From: Acanthococcus lagerstroemiae
Taxonomy: Eukaryota > Arthropoda > Insecta > Hemiptera > Eriococcidae
Length of the DNA stretch: 64,000 nt
Direction: 5' to 3'
Assembly (NCBI GenBank): GCA_031841125.1
Contig: CM063106.1
Location: 13,020,001-13,084,000 of the forward strand
Position 1 is the first letter of the stretch. Each line of letters begins with the position of its first letter. Below the pieces are notes generated by a model, which had not been told where the DNA came from, did no database searches, and worked only from the letters and a program-made list of their open reading frames with translations. Of the stretch, positions 1-12,251 are shown piece after piece. The position numbers and the translations under genes are program-made.

Positions 1-1
1 G

Positions 2-424
2 AAAGGGACCACAATCAATTCGAAACGTTACATAGAGACCTTGAGTAAGCTTAAACAACGTTTGACCCATATACCGCGCAATCATCCCGTTTATCTGCTG
101 CAACACGACAACCCGCGGCCACACACCAGTAACGCGACAAATGAGGCAATCGAGCGGCTCGGTTTCTAAGTGCTACCGCATCCTCCCTACAGCCCGAATC
201 TTCCCCCAGCAAGTATTACCTGTTCAGGCATCTGAAAAAGGTTCTCAAGGGTACTCTCTACAGTTCTGATGCGGAATTGAAGGCAGCTAGTCCAAAATTC
301 AACAAGTGCTTCTTGCTGTAAACGAGCACCCAAACCTTCATTCCGTTTATCAGCCATAACTTCGCTCCTTATCATCGCACAACGATCGCAAACATACTGC
401 CGGATAGCTAATGAAATTATCTAA
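2..424 (+). pseudogene. Mariner-like transposase, C-terminal relic
   Basis: The reading frame starting at base 2 encodes the last third of a Tc1/mariner-superfamily transposase, the enzyme that cuts and pastes the element through a DDE/D catalytic triad. Seen directly: the motif HDNPRPH (family usually HDNARPH, carrying the second catalytic aspartate) near base 105, then HPPYSP near 180, and after a frameshift YYLFRHLKKVLKG around 210-250. These are the usual order and spacing for the mariner family. A stop codon follows ERLGF at about 168 and further frameshifts are needed to reach the expected end near 424, so the gene is dead. The N-terminal helix-turn-helix part would lie left of the window. 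No terminal inverted repeat was recognised after 424. It is a different lineage from the mariner at 11.3-12.2 kb. Confidence 0.85.
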
Positions 425-3400
425 CGAATGGTTTTTTATTTTTGTTTCTAGCTTAATTAGGAGGGGAGATACGAGGTTGGAGGCGGTACTTTTGGATCCA
501 CCCTTGTAGCTATCGAAATGACTCAATAGTGATCAGTTGAGATTAGATCACCTCGTGAGACGGCTTTGTATGGGTACTTGGGTGGGCTTGATTCTTCGGA
601 TGATGAACTGTACTGGTGTTACATTTCCTATTGGTGGCTGGCTAACCCTTGATAAACAAGCTATTATAACTTTGTAAAGGCGTAAACCCGTAAAGTGGTG
701 ATGATCAGTTTGATGATGCCTACATGCTCCTAGTATAAGTGGTAATACAAGACCAAATCGAGGCCGTACAACAATTAAACGGTAATTCACTCTTTGGTGC
801 CTGAAGGTAGGTAAAGGGAACTGGCGACTAAATAGCATTTCAGTCTCAGAAGTTGAAAGGCAGGAAAGTCGACTGAAAAGCAAGTTCAGTCAAGTCGACA
901 AGTACAGGCAAATATACCAACTGACTGGTAGTTCGGTTTCGAGTAACTAATTGGTTAGTCAGGCAACACGGTACGAGTTTCAGTTCGAATCACAAAAGCA
1001 ACCTCGTCCGGTGGGCACTCTGCATTCAGCAGACCGCAACGAAAGTTGTAAACATGTTTCCCCGTACATGAGCTTATTTGTGCGTACCTGGAATTGGAAA
1101 AACAGCCGACGCCGTGTGCTTAACCGCGGAAGTTGCCGAATCAACTTTCAGACAGCTGTTCGTAGACTTGGACGGTGCCGGTGCGGTATACAAATACTCG
1201 AATGCCAAATTAGGTTAGCGTTCGACGCAAGGTGGGATTGCGAAACGCTGGAAAAGCCCAAACATTGATTGTATACGTACTCTCCAGCACGGATGAGTTT
1301 GTTTACTGGTACTGATGTCGATTACAAAACATCGTTTACTGTTTCGCATCGGCAGCGTTTTTTTGTCTCCACCATTTTTCGCGCGCGTGTGCATGTAGAC
1401 GCAGACACACACCAATACCGCGGATAATACCTTGTTCGAAAAAATATTTTCGTTTTCGCGACGAAATCGTTAATCAAAACAAGCGTGCAAGAAAATGGAA
1501 AAAGCCAATGGTAAACGGCGAACTGTGATTGTTATTGCTATTATGTACCAACCGATAACGAAATACCGTTTGAAATTCCTTGTTTTTCTGTTCCGCACCC
1601 CAACCCCGGTCCGTTTTCCGAAATAATGGTCGAAATAAATTCGCCGTATCCGAACATAATGCCTCGGCGTCGTCGTTTGTTTTTGAAACTTCATTAGGAC
1701 GTTTTCTGTATGACAGAATTCGCCTTCGCTTCCTCTTTTCCTTTCAATGTTTGAAAATCTTAAAAGAAAACGTACTTTTTTTCCTCTTTTCTCATTATCC
1801 CCCCCACTTTCCTCCTTTTCGTATGAACTAGCTGAGAGGAATAACGTGCCCACCTCACTCGAAGTTCGTTTTCAAAGCACGCTAAATCCGTTTTAATAGT
1901 CTTCTCCCTTCGGCTACGTCCGCAATCTCACAATCAAACTGGATCTGCTTATTACCATATTCATAAGTTATTATTCGAAATCAACCACTTGTTCGGCCAT
2001 GGTTCACCTACTTCTCGCTCTGGCGTTTTTCGATAATCTCCCGCCGCCCTGTTCGTCGCGAACTTTTTTCTTTTAATCCGTATCCAAGTTGAAGATTCTA
2101 GAGCTCTGCAGCACCAGCTACAGTATCTCAGCAAATCACGTGGAGAAGAGCGAGACTGTATTTTTGTTGATATTCGCAAAAATGTAGCGCTGCATTTGAA
2201 ACGCTAATCGGTTTACTACGAAATATTTACTTTGCTCGAAGACCGAGAGACACTCGAGTGACGTGGAAGAGAATTATTTGTGCTGACAGGGAGGCCATAT
2301 GTAGACACGCTATCACGAATACGACTGTGCCCTGAGAGAAACCGAATAAAAAAAACGAAAATCTTTGTGAGACAACAGAGCAAGTCCAACTAACAGCGGG
2401 CAGGCGAGTATACTGGAACTGTGGGCGAAGCTTGTTTGAGACAGACGTCAGCAAAAATAATAGAAGCTCGCTGGTGTGCTCAGACTGCACAAATCAGCAA
2501 TATCCATCTGTTAGTTTCTTGTTCTCCAACTGATCGTGCTTTTGGAAGTACTAAGAGTTAGTACCACTCACCGTCCCCTGCGTATGTTGACAAATATGAC
2601 GATAAATTAAGGGCTGAGCGTAGCTGGACTCGGATGCGTTTTCGTTGCCGGAAGATGGATGGAGGTTGTTCCAGCGGTGACTCTCTCCTCTCTGATGTAT
2701 AGTTTTGTATACATCATCCTACCTGGCTACTTCTGCATATCAGGATGCGAACATCTGGCAAACGTCCTTATTTCCTACATACCTGTACTTCCTGTATGTG
2801 ATCTCTTCTAAGCCTCATTGTTGTTCTTCTTATTCTTATGATTCACTCTCCTTTTTCTCCCTCAATCGACCAGGCAAGACATCCGTTTAGTTGAGTTATG
2901 TTTTAGCATTCGCATGACTTACACTCTTCAGTCGATCAATACAGGCGCTTTTTCTACAAACTTTCGATTTCGTGTGCCATCGCTGCGGTCTGGACTAAAG
3001 ACTTTCCACACAAATCCTGAAAAACCTGCGTTCCATTGCATTTCCTTTCGAAGGCGTTTTTTAAACTCCGAAATGAGCTTCAAAAAAATATTAATAAAAT
3101 CGAAGAAACGAAGAAATTTTTCCGTAGGTACGTTGGACTCTCGGTTTTCCAAACAAAGCAATCACTAATGACATTATAATCTGAAACTCTGTTCAGACCA
3201 GTGACACAGCTGGAAATATGTTGAGTGTAAAATAGTTTTTAGCTCTCAAAATTTCGACTTTTCGATCACAAAATTCATTTCTTTCATTAACCTACTTTTG
3301 ACTCCGAGCTCGGTTATTCCGGCCTGTATTAAATTAAACAACACCTCTACTCGACTTTCGAAATACGTACAGGCGCCACTAACAAAATCTAAATTCTTTT

Positions 3401-3900
3401 TGTTTCTTCAACATTATTAACGATGTTATGATTTCGTATTTGATTATTTCTTCGGACTTTCAAAATTATAACTGACTATGCAGTTCTTTTATTTAATTCA
3501 TTCTCCCTCCTTTAGATGACGATTTTTGTAGTTAACTTTGGGAGCGATGCTACTGAACGAGGGTGTAATCGTTGGACTAGAGTTTGAGAGACACGTCGTA
3601 AGCGATGATAATTGTACACCTAAAAGTATAGTGTCGTATAGTACATATATCAACATAAATTGTAAAGTTGATCTCAAAGATTTAGTAAAGTAAATTCAAT
3701 CATCTCTCATCTCAGTTATTTTACTCGGAACCCAACGGTTACATTGAGGAGAGATGATAGTGAGTGAAAATTGTTTGAAATTCTGTAGAAAATGAACAGA
3801 AAAATTGCTTTCTGGGATGTTGGGGATCGAACACCGTGACTCCCCTACTAGTACCTCTGGTTCAATGTGAAAGAAATTCAAGTTCGTTAAAGCTCGTGCT
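425..3900. other. No gene or element recognised
   Basis: About 3.5 kb of mixed-composition DNA. Short open frames on both strands show no family resemblance and no paired splice signals I would trust. A tiny hairpin (GATGTATA and its near-complement) lies near 2694-2718. I see nothing else here. Confidence 0.5.
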
Positions 3901-4071
3901 CAGAATGCTCAACATGATTGGGGGGGGGCACAGGGCACAATCCACTAGAGAAAATTTAATTTGAATTATTACCAAGGTAGATAAAAACGGATAATCCTTT
4001 ATTATAACTGAATGTAAAAATATTGGGGGAGGGGAGGGAAGCACGTGCGTACCCCCGACGCTACGCCACTG
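3901..4071 (-). mobile_element. hAT-type MITE, family CAGTGGCGTAG
   Basis: A 171-bp non-autonomous element. The right end reads CTACGCCACTG, the complement of the CAGTGGCGTAG terminus found at several other places in this window; the left end (CAGAATGCTC) is decayed. The flanks CTCGTGCT (3893-3900) and TTCGTGCT (4072-4079) are an 8-bp target duplication with one mismatch, the length made by hAT transposases. Read on the minus strand, its first 60 bases resemble the intact element at 48553-48712: a run of C, then CCCAATATTTTTACA. No coding capacity. Confidence 0.8.
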
Positions 4072-4238
4072 TTCGTGCTTCAGATAAGAAAGAGGAAAAA
4101 AATGCAGTCTCAAATAAAGGTTCCTAGTTCGTTATCGTCATCTGTGTCCGGTACAACGAGTATCATCTAAACTCACCCATCTATTTTCCGGCCGATATTC
4201 ACGTCCAAATTTTCATGGTCCCAGAGGTTCACTATGTT

Positions 4239-5790
4239 CTTCTTTGTGTCAGGTGGCGCTGTATGCGTCGAATGCTCAGACCTTGTAGCCCACTGTTTCC
4301 TCGACTGAGTTCTATCCCTTTGACGTCATTGGATGCTGGATACAGTCCTGATGCTTCGCGGCTTGTCGTTACTATTGCTGAACACTGACACTTGATGGGA
4401 ATCGAGGTTTCCTCCTTTTTTCCAGAATGCCTACAGGAGCTGCTTTTCGTCACTTTTATTTTATACCGCATGTGTTTTGTGGCTTCACATCCAATTAGTG
4501 GTCCAACCATGAGCGTAGCATGTTTTCTGTCGAACTCTAGTTGGAACTCAGCGTATTCACTGGGCGCATCCCTTACCAGTGTTTTGCTGATTTTCATACC
4601 ACTGGTCATCCGCCAGTGCATTTCCATCTGCTTCCTTATCCAAGCCTTCACCGAGGGTTGTATGACACTGAATGCTACGGTAAGACATGGCCTGGGTGTT
4701 ACCAGTTCCATGTTTATCCGCGATCGTGTTCCTTTTCATGCCGCAGTGTGTTGGTGTCCATAGTATGGTGACATGGCTGTGATGACTCCGCTACGGACCT
4801 GCGTGCCTTATATGCATGCTGGTTCTCATGTAGTGGGAACCTTTTCAGGTAACCTCTCTTAGAACCCAGTCTTATCAGTTTTTAGCATGAATGATGAGAG
4901 ACTTATCGGCCTGTAGGATTTGGCTGGACAAGAGTCTCTGCTTGGTTTACGCAAAAACACTACTCTCACACACCTCCACGGTTTTGGAATGTGTCCTTCA
5001 GCCTGCTATTGTCTTGAGGAACCTGATGAACGATCTCATTATGGTCTCTAGTCATATCTGGAGGCAGACTGAATAGATTCCATCTGGTTCCTAGTGCTTT
5101 GTGTGGCTAGGATGTGTTTACCGCCCAACATACTGTGTTCGGTGTAACCACCTTCTTCGCTGTTTCCCAATCAGTTCCGCTTTGCGTGCAGCTGGCTCCC
5201 GGCTCTGGCTGTGTGTTTCTGTGATATTTGCTTCTGTAAAATGCGTGTCAATGAGTTGCCCTATTGCCTCTGTAGGAAAACCACCTATCGGAAGTTCGAG
5301 CGGCTCCTTTTCCACTTTTTTTTCTTTACCCAGGAGTTTTTATAGACGTGCCGTCTCCGGCATATTTTCTATAGAATCGTAGAAACGTTCCCATATTTCT
5401 GTTTTGACTCACTTAACTGCTCTTTTATATGCATTTTGGACCTCATGATATAATTCCCCGTAAGCTAGTGTATTATTTTTTAGTACAGCCCTTAGCCTTC
5501 CTCGAGTATTTTTCCTGTTTCCCTAGCTCTGCTGTCCACCAGATGGTTTTGTGTGATTTGATTATCGTGGCCTCTTAGTTCCTCTCGTAGGCATCCCTGA
5601 GTGCACCATATCCAGTATGCTGGCTTGTACGTCCAGGTCGTCCACGTTCTGAATCCGTTGCCAGTTGTACCTCTTCAGTCTTTCTAAATCCTTTTTAAAA
5701 CCCCCAGTCAGTTTTCTTAGGGCTATATTCATATGCATTCCTGTAAGTTTTGCTCATCAGTTCAGCAGGCAATCGCGATCCTTTGTCAAC
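4239..5790 (-). pseudogene. LOA/I/R1-like LINE, internally deleted copy 1
   Basis: Minus-strand remnant of a non-LTR retrotransposon polyprotein, which reverse-transcribes its own RNA at the target. Reading from about 5790 downward: the linker before the reverse transcriptase (KAVKxVKTEIWERFYDSIE, LPIGGFPTEAIGQLIDTHF at ~5260-5315), then SYRPISLSSFMLKT near 4890-4935, the usual 'SYRPISL' fingers motif. A few dozen bases on comes an HENQHAYKARRS-like segment, and the sequence then jumps directly to the end of RNase H (about 4740) and the C-terminal zinc-knuckle region (ATLMVGPLIGCEATKHM, about 4500). Most of the palm, including the catalytic YADD box, is therefore deleted. Stops and frameshifts are frequent. 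The 3' boundary (about 4239) matches the copies at 27.7 and 59.8 kb. RNase H plus zinc knuckle suggests the LOA/I/R1 group; clade assignment is inference. Confidence 0.85.
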
Positions 5791-5954
5791 TTTTAAAAGG
5801 TAACGTATATAGAGGTTTGCTTGTAGCCAAATCTCATACGATTCAGCGTTTTCCACAGTCGCCATTCAGTACTCCTTCTGATAACGAACTTTGAGTCCGT
5901 ATCGCAGGTGGCTGCTCCCTGGTCTCCTCATCTCTCCACTTTTTATTCAGTTTG

Positions 5955-6310
5955 ACTCTAGGATCCCATGGACAGCGAGGCGGACAAACAATTCCATCAT
6001 ATTAAAGAATCGGATACACGCACCAGATTATCCACTGATTTCAGTCGGAAAATCCTGAACTTTTTTAGACACATCTGCAGATCTTCTGGCAACCTGAAGA
6101 AACTGGTGGCCTAGGAAAGAGTCAAGAGTAAAAGATTGAGGGGCTGCTTTCCCAACCAATAGATAGACCAGGTTAGGGAGGTCTCTGATCAGTCATTAGA
6201 ACAGGTCTTACGCAAAGTGGAGGACCGGACGGAGTGGTGACTGATAGTGGAGGAGAGCGGTTGATACATCACCGAGGCTTCGGCCATGAAGCATAAGGAT
6301 CGATGAGGAT
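5955..6310 (+). pseudogene. LINE polyprotein C-terminal relic
   Basis: One plus-strand frame with in-frame stops reads KILNFFRHICRSSGNLKKL, then a basic segment, then IDQVREVSDQSLEQVLRK and VEDRTEW. The pattern 'hxFFGHIxR ... GRPxxRWxDQV ... A.DRxxWR' is the usual C-terminal tail after the reverse transcriptase in common arthropod LINEs (RTE/Jockey-like). At least four stops fall inside, so it is dead. It lies just beyond the minus-strand LINE at 4239-5790 and faces the minus-strand LINE remnant that follows; the fragments are best read as nested or adjacent insertions. Exact clade is uncertain. Confidence 0.75.
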
Positions 6311-6329
6311 GGTGATCATCCTTTCGCGT

Positions 6330-6990
6330 CGCAGAGTGATGTTGTTGAAATTAGGAAATTTTTTTTTGACTTCAGCCTCGGGTCGCCGTCTATTTTCTGA
6401 TCACGCATGCCGTATCAGGAGTCATTTTTTGCACTTGATGCGATTTGTCTGCAGATATTTGAAGTTGCAGTACAGTATGGTAGTATTATCGATTTTAGTA
6501 AATTGTAGTCATGCACTGACTATTCTTCAGCTCTTTTCTGTGGACTTGTTGGTCCCAATTTGAAACACCGTATTCCACTGTGGAAGAACATAAGCGCTGC
6601 GTTGTCATTCTTAGCAAGCTGGGTTTTGCGCCTCATTTCGATGACACCAGCTTTCGCAGGATTAGTTCCTGGCTTCCGTTTAGTGTTTTCGCCCTGTTTC
6701 TGGAAATTCAAGGTGCGAGCGAGTGTTACTTCTGAGTACTTCTGAGTACTTCGAGTAGTTATAGTTCTAGATCGGTACCAGGGCCCTTAATTTTCAGCCT
6801 GCCTTTCGTTTTAGGATTATCCAGATGGGAAACGCGGACCTGTGTTTCTCCAGGTTCGGTTGCAATCCATTCTCAGTGCACTAGTCATCGAGCTGGTTCA
6901 GCAATCCCTGTAGTATATTCACAACCTCAACGTGCGTTCCACCCTGTGCTAGTTTTTAGCCAATACTACAGTGTGTGGTTGCTGGTTAGT
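6330..6990 (-). pseudogene. Jockey/CR1-like LINE reverse transcriptase relic
   Basis: Minus-strand frames, joined by several shifts, resemble the palm-to-thumb end of a Jockey/CR1-type reverse transcriptase. From about 6960 downward I read ILQGLLNQLDD, then NGLQPNLEKHRSAF (family: NGLxxNxxKTQxxxF), then SEVTLARTLNF (family: LGVxLDRxLxF), then LRKLVSSKxGA, and finally LCSSTVEYGVSNWDQQVHRK, which fits the family motif 'LxYSxAEYxxPVW'. Stops break every frame. A short run of plain intergenic sequence may be mixed in below 6500. No host gene signal. Family call rests on remembered motif patterns and would need a profile search. Confidence 0.7.
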
Positions 6991-9424
6991 TGTTGACTAG
7001 GAAATGACTCTGTAATGCCTCTATGCTCTTTGAAATATGGACCAAAACCTGTTTTTTACGTACTTAGAAGGGCCGACGTTTGTCCCGGAATCATTCCTTT
7101 CCGGTACATCGCTAAAGTAAGCGTATCGCACACAAACGGTCGTTCGGACGACCAGTCCAACATGCGGATACAGTGTTTCCGTTATCCGTGCGTCGGAACG
7201 GTACCAAGGTAAATATTTGGAGGTCACGGTCAACATGAACTTGCCGTTTTTCAGTGCAGCTTGTATATCTTGTAGTCGAGTCTACCAAACTGCATTGGTC
7301 ATACGGTTGCTCGTCGATGTTCGAAATTCACTCTCGCAGACGTAGACCGCTCACTGACACTTCTGTTGCATGCTACCCCATACGGTATACGGATTATACA
7401 GAAAAACTCGCAATAATTTTCCTGTCAAACCCCGATTTCGGGTGTCTCTCGCAAACGAATTAGTCGATTTTCATAAATATTCATTACATATTCCGTTTCC
7501 ATTTCATAACTCGATAACGCGTGACGAAATCGCCGGCTGAGGGAGGGGGTTTGTAGTACTGGGGGCGCGCGCCGTCACCGAATGAATAATATGGCTGGCT
7601 AAATTCCATTTTAACAAACGAAAACACCCAGCCAACTATCCGTCCAACCAACATTGACTTATAATTCGATGCCGAAACAATATTGCGGTCCGGTTGGGAA
7701 CTGCCCAGAATTGTGGAAACATCAGCGTAGCTTCGTACCCTCGACTGCGACCTCGACCGACCAACTATGACTAGTGTACTCCTAGTGCTCCACGAGTGCG
7801 TTGTTGACATGCCCGTAATATCGGTGGGGGGGGGGGTTATAGGGACATCCCTCTTTGCTGACGGTTAGCCCATTACCCTCCTAGCAGAGAAAGGTTTGAC
7901 CTTTCGTTGTTCTTGTTTAGGTGACAGATTCGCAATTGAGCCTCAAATGGTTCCTTCTGATGGTTGTCCCCTTCATTCACTAGAAAAGTGGCTGAGTTTC
8001 AACAAGCGAGATTTTGGAAATTGGTTCGAGTCAAATGGCGGCCGGCAGCAATCGGGGCAGGGGAGATTTCGGGCCAGTGAAAAATCTCTTATGGTTTGAT
8101 AAATTCGCGCGCACGCGGCCCAATGAATATTCAGTGAGAATTAATGACGCATAACTGCGACGAAGTTCCGCATTTTCTGGAAGGTGAGGAGTGAAAGAGC
8201 GACTTGGATAGGCGGAAGAGGAAAAAAGAGGAATGAGGGCTCTCCGATGAGGTGCGAGTGAGAGAGGGCGAAAAGCACGGCACTCAGAGCGAGAGAAATA
8301 GTATTTCGGAGCGTGTTATTGAAAATCTAATAAAATTCGGCGATCAGAAAAAGTTGCCGCTGAAATTGATTGAAAATTGTGTTTGACCGCTTTCGCAGGC
8401 CGCGTCATTTTCGGCGAACATATTAACGACGTGTCTCTGCTTTTTTTTTCTCACTCGCTCGCCCGGAAACACGCACTCTATTTTTTTTTCTCGTCTCTTT
8501 CTCCCTTCTTTTGGAGCACGAGCGGGTAATTTAATAATAAAAAGGATGAAAAATGAATTTGGGATTCTTATATAGTCGGGCTTGAATAGAAATTTATTGG
8601 TCGGTACGATGGCCGCGTGTGGTGGTGTGTATGGCACTTTTTGGCGACCGACCTTCACACTCGGTTACCTGATGTCAGCCAGCGTGCGATATTTTAAAAG
8701 CATGGAATCTGATCCTTCAGATTTCGGTTATCGTCAAAAGATTTATGATTATGCCGAGCATTCTGCATTGTGCTACTATAGTGTACGCGTAAAATTTGTG
8801 AAATGCGAATTACGTGTATGTAAGTGAGCTTATTGTACGTAGGCGCAGGGGCCCACGCGAAGTAACAAAGCATGTTGATCTTTCCCGAAGTCATCAAGTT
8901 TGTACAGAGGTACTCGGCGATGAGAGAGATGTGTCCACCAGAAATAATACCGATGAGACATCCCGAAAATGATTCGCTCTCGCAAAATTTTGAACCGAAT
9001 TCGAAAATGTGAAGGAGTAAGCCCCTTTCACTTGCCCTCCTTATAAGTTTTCATCTCTGCATCTCACGTCTCGTAAATTTGCCTGTTGTAAAGTAGAGAT
9101 AGGTAGGTGTTCACTCGTACATGAAAATTTTATGTGGGACGAATGAAAGACCTAACAGAAAGACAGCCCAGAAAACTTGAATTGAAAAAAAAAATAAAAT
9201 AAATTATGCATTAATTTGTTACTTCTTAAAAGCTTTATTCTCTTATTGGAAACACTCTCCATGGAGTAATACCAAAAGTCCATTGCTTTTGGAGAAAGAA
9301 GGAGAGTGCGTGGTCGATTTAGAGGAGGCTTAAATGACAGTACTCGCTGAAAAAAGGGGTTTGCATGTAGTTTGATGAGGGCAGCATCTCTTTTGCTTCA
9401 AAAATTATTGACTAATGGAAAAAT
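6991..9424. other. No gene or element recognised
   Basis: About 2.4 kb. Holds a run of ten G at about 7826-7835 and two purine/pyrimidine-rich patches (8220-8300 and 8440-8510). Open frames on both strands around 7015-7240 and 7484-7810 do not resemble known proteins. Confidence 0.5.
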
Positions 9425-10072
9425 AGGATGTCTACCGGGTCAATAAGTCCAATAAAAGTCCAATATTTGAAAAATGGTCCAATAAAAGTTCAATAATTTG
9501 AATATAGGTTCAATAAAAAAATTGAAAAATGAGGAATAATAATAATATACTGTTGTCGAAAACTCAACTTCGATCACTATGTGTCTTGCAAACTCAATTT
9601 TTGCGCTTATAAAAAGCCCGAAAAAAGTTCAGTGGAAATCCTATAAAGCTCTAATATTTTTAATTTTCAAATTTGTGAGACACCCTGAAAAGTCATGTAA
9701 ATTTGAACCATTCGGTTCCAAGTTTCTTTCTTATGCGTACTATTACGAAAAAAAAAACGTAGCCTCCCCCCCCCCCATTACAAATATTCCCGGAAAATCG
9801 CAGCGTATGGTGCCTACTTAAAGTTGAAGAAAGGTCAAGAATTGATTTGTCTGCTCAAAATCTTATCAAAATAACTCTATTTTCTGTATTGACCCCCCCC
9901 CCCTGGATAGAAGAATCTACGGGATCTGAGACAGATAAACAAGCTCATGTACAGACATTTAGACAGAAAACATGGGACATTTGCCGTGTCGATGGACGGG
10001 TTAGCGAGGGGGCGAAACCTGTAGCAAAAATTGAAATAATAAAATAGCCTGCTGAAATTTTTGTAGACCCTG
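9425..10072. mobile_element. Element with CAGGGTGTCTAC-like termini, copy 1
   Basis: The left end reads GGATGTCTACCGGGTCAATA and the right end TTGTAGACCCTG, decayed forms of CAGGGTGTCTAC and its complement seen more cleanly at 34776-35075 and 18646-18980. Just inside the left end is a degenerate short tandem repeat of the phrase 'GTCCAATAAAAG' (9450-9520). Two long C runs (9768 and 9893) lie inside. No transposase is visible and I could not find a convincing target duplication, so boundaries are inferred from the shared ends only. Confidence 0.5.
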
Positions 10073-11335
10073 CAGATGTTTTCCTCTGTTTTCTCCCCTA
10101 GAAAAAGGACTGAATTTCTTGTTATAAATATTAAAAACGCCTAAATATTAATCGCTGGCGGCAAAATGTAATACTTGTAAGTTAGAGGGATTTGATGTCA
10201 CGCTTTTGGTTGCTATTGACTTTTCTTCAACAATAACAAAGAAATGGTCAGTGAAAACTGTAAAAAACTCGGACGTTTCTTGTTTCGTATCAAGGGCATA
10301 GAGGACATGGTCGATTGTGTTGAAGGCGAAAGTAAAAACTATTTATTTTCCACGCATTTTAAATTTCCCCTTCCAGGATTGTTTTCTGGATCTACTACTG
10401 CCGAATGCCTCCGCCGAAAACAATCAGTCTGTCACTTTTGATGTATCTGGAAATTAGATAAAATTCTGAACATTTACATCAAGAAATATCGTTCTTATGT
10501 TGGAAACTAAATTGTAAGAGAATTTCTGAAAGTGAGGTTTCGAAAAACCTAATTTTTGAAAAAAAAAATTCCGTTTTACTCGAAAATACCTACTGTTGAT
10601 GACGAACTGATTGTTTTTGGTTCGGGTCTCCCACTAATTTCGGATCAGTATCTCGAATTTACAACAAACTTCACGTTGAAATCGTTGATGACAATTCTTT
10701 TTTCCTTAACTGTGGTCCTTGATGATTCGAAAAATTCCTAAATTCCAACATTACACTTCCAAAACTAGTTTTCTTAAGTCAGTTTCGTATGCTGATTCCA
10801 AATGTGACCTTGAAATTTCTATGCATATTGTTTGGCTCTGTTAATGAGTAAAGTTTTATGACTTTGTAATCAATGAGCAAACAGGGAGTACAAGTATAAT
10901 GTACATACTCATTAGATACCAGCATGAAACAGCAGATTTTGATGAGAAAGATTTTCCTTATTTTCTTGCAATTTTGTGTTCTAATTCCCCAATCTTGAAA
11001 CTCCTTTCACAATTTCATTTTGAACTTAGCGTGCGTTTACTTCTTCAGTCTTTTTCATAATTCATCTACTGTTGAGACATCGCATCTTCCACCCCACACC
11101 CTCAAAGAAAGAAAAGAAAAAAAAAAAAGGAAATAAAATGTCTTCTTCCTTACAGTGTAAAACTAGACCTTGCCTCGTGGGAACTGAAGAATGTATCTGT
11201 TCGAAATCAACTGCGATTCCAAGAAGTACAACACCTGTGACTGTAGACGTGCCAGAGGAATCAGAAACTGAGTGACTAACATTAATTATACTATTATTGG
11301 GAAGAAGAGGATCCTGCCAAGTGACTTAATATATA
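10073..11335. other. No gene or element recognised
   Basis: About 1.26 kb of AT-rich DNA with A-tracts at 10559 and 11107. No frame has family resemblance. Confidence 0.5.
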
Positions 11336-11535
11336 CATAGGCTGTCGCTAAGTAACTGAGACTAAAATTTGTACGGCCCACACAAACGCTACCTATCGGC
11401 GTTTCAACGCAGTAGGGGAATAATTTGGTTCATTAGCTATCGATTGAGACCACGCCGAGCTCATTTGATTAAAAACTCGCTGTTTCAGACCAATTTTTAA
11501 AAAAAATAATACGTTGACCCTTACAGGTTTATTAA

Positions 11536-11731
11536 AGACTTTTTTAAAGAAAGAAAAAAAGCATACGATTATAAAATTTTTCTTTATTAAGTACACGAAT
11601 ATCTTTTTCAAAATAAGCGCCAGTCATGGCTATACAGGCATCCATTTGTTCTTGCCATTTATTGAACGTTTTCGCGTATTCTGCCGTCGGTAAAGAGAAG
11701 AAAAACATCTGCACCGCGGTGATGACTTTTA
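11536..11731 (-). pseudogene. Mariner transposase C-terminus, left arm
   Basis: The minus-strand frame reads ITAVQMFFFSLPTAEYAKTF, then FNKWQEQMDACIAMTGAYFE, ending soon after. The pattern W....D.CIA..G.YFE is the standard end of mariner transposases. The first part of the protein, with the DDE/D residues, is missing, so it has no catalytic capacity. It is the mirror of the segment at 11848-12005 and differs from it at scattered codons. Confidence 0.85.
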
Positions 11732-11734
11732 AGA

Positions 11735-12005
11735 AAATCACAATTCACCTCGACCCCCTATATAGTCCTGACCTCGCACCCTGCGATTTTTGGTTATTTC
11801 CTCAACTGAAGACAGCCTTACGGGGCTGTCAATTCAACACAAATCAAGAAGTCGCATCACTGCTGTGCAGATGTTTTTCTCCTCACCGGCGGCAGAGTAC
11901 GCGAGAACATTTGATGAATGGCAAGAACAAATAGACGCCTGTATAGCCATGAATGGCGCTTATTTTGAAAAAGAAACTCGTGTACTTAATGAAGATGATG
12001 ATTAA
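11735..12005 (+). pseudogene. Mariner transposase C-terminus, spacer and right arm
   Basis: Plus-strand remnant of a mariner transposase. In one frame from about 11735: YSPDLAPCDFWLFPQLKTAL, which carries the CDFWLF block that follows the catalytic 'HPPYSPDLAP' region in mariners. A frameshift near 11850 leads into ITAVQMFF, then FDEWQEQIDACIAMNGAYFE and a stop at 12003-12005. Only the last ~85 residues of a normal ~345-residue protein remain; the N-terminal DNA-binding domain and the first two catalytic aspartates are absent. The segment 11732-11847 exists only once, between the two arms. Confidence 0.85.
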
Positions 12006-12251
12006 TAAAAAATTTTGTAATCGTATGCTCTTTTTCCTTCTTTAAAAAAATCTTTAGAAAACCTGTAGGGGTCAATGCATAATTTCTTTCAAATTGGTCT
12101 GGAACAGCGAGTTTTCAATCAAATGAGCTCAGCGTGGTCTCGATCGGTAGCTAATGAACCAAATTATCCCCCTATTGCGTTGAAACGCCGATAGGTCGCG
12201 TTGTTGGGCCGTACGAATTTTAGTCTCAGTTATTTAGCGACAACCTATGTA

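Larger units (their letters stand above)
11336..12249. mobile_element. Fold-back mariner element with ~400-bp inverted arms
   Basis: A 914-bp element bounded on each side by TA (11334-11335 and 12250-12251), the target duplication of Tc1/mariner. Its ends read CATAGGCTGTCGCTAA and the complement of CATAGGTTGTCGCTAA. The match does not stop at a short terminal repeat: the left arm (about 11336-11731) is an inverted, roughly 85-90% similar copy of the right arm (about 11848-12249). Each arm holds the 3' untranslated region and last ~60 codons of a mariner transposase; the arms converge on a ~116-bp spacer. No complete transposase gene is present, so the element is non-autonomous. Inference: it arose by inverted duplication of one mariner 3' end, as in fold-back (FB-like) or snap-back elements. 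Younger than the relic at 2-424, as its arms are less diverged. Confidence 0.88.

Noticed and set aside
7826..7835. Runs of 10-13 G or C here and at 9768, 9893, 18733, 40459, 43299
   Set aside because: Simple homopolymers; only those inside hAT MITEs have a structural explanation.
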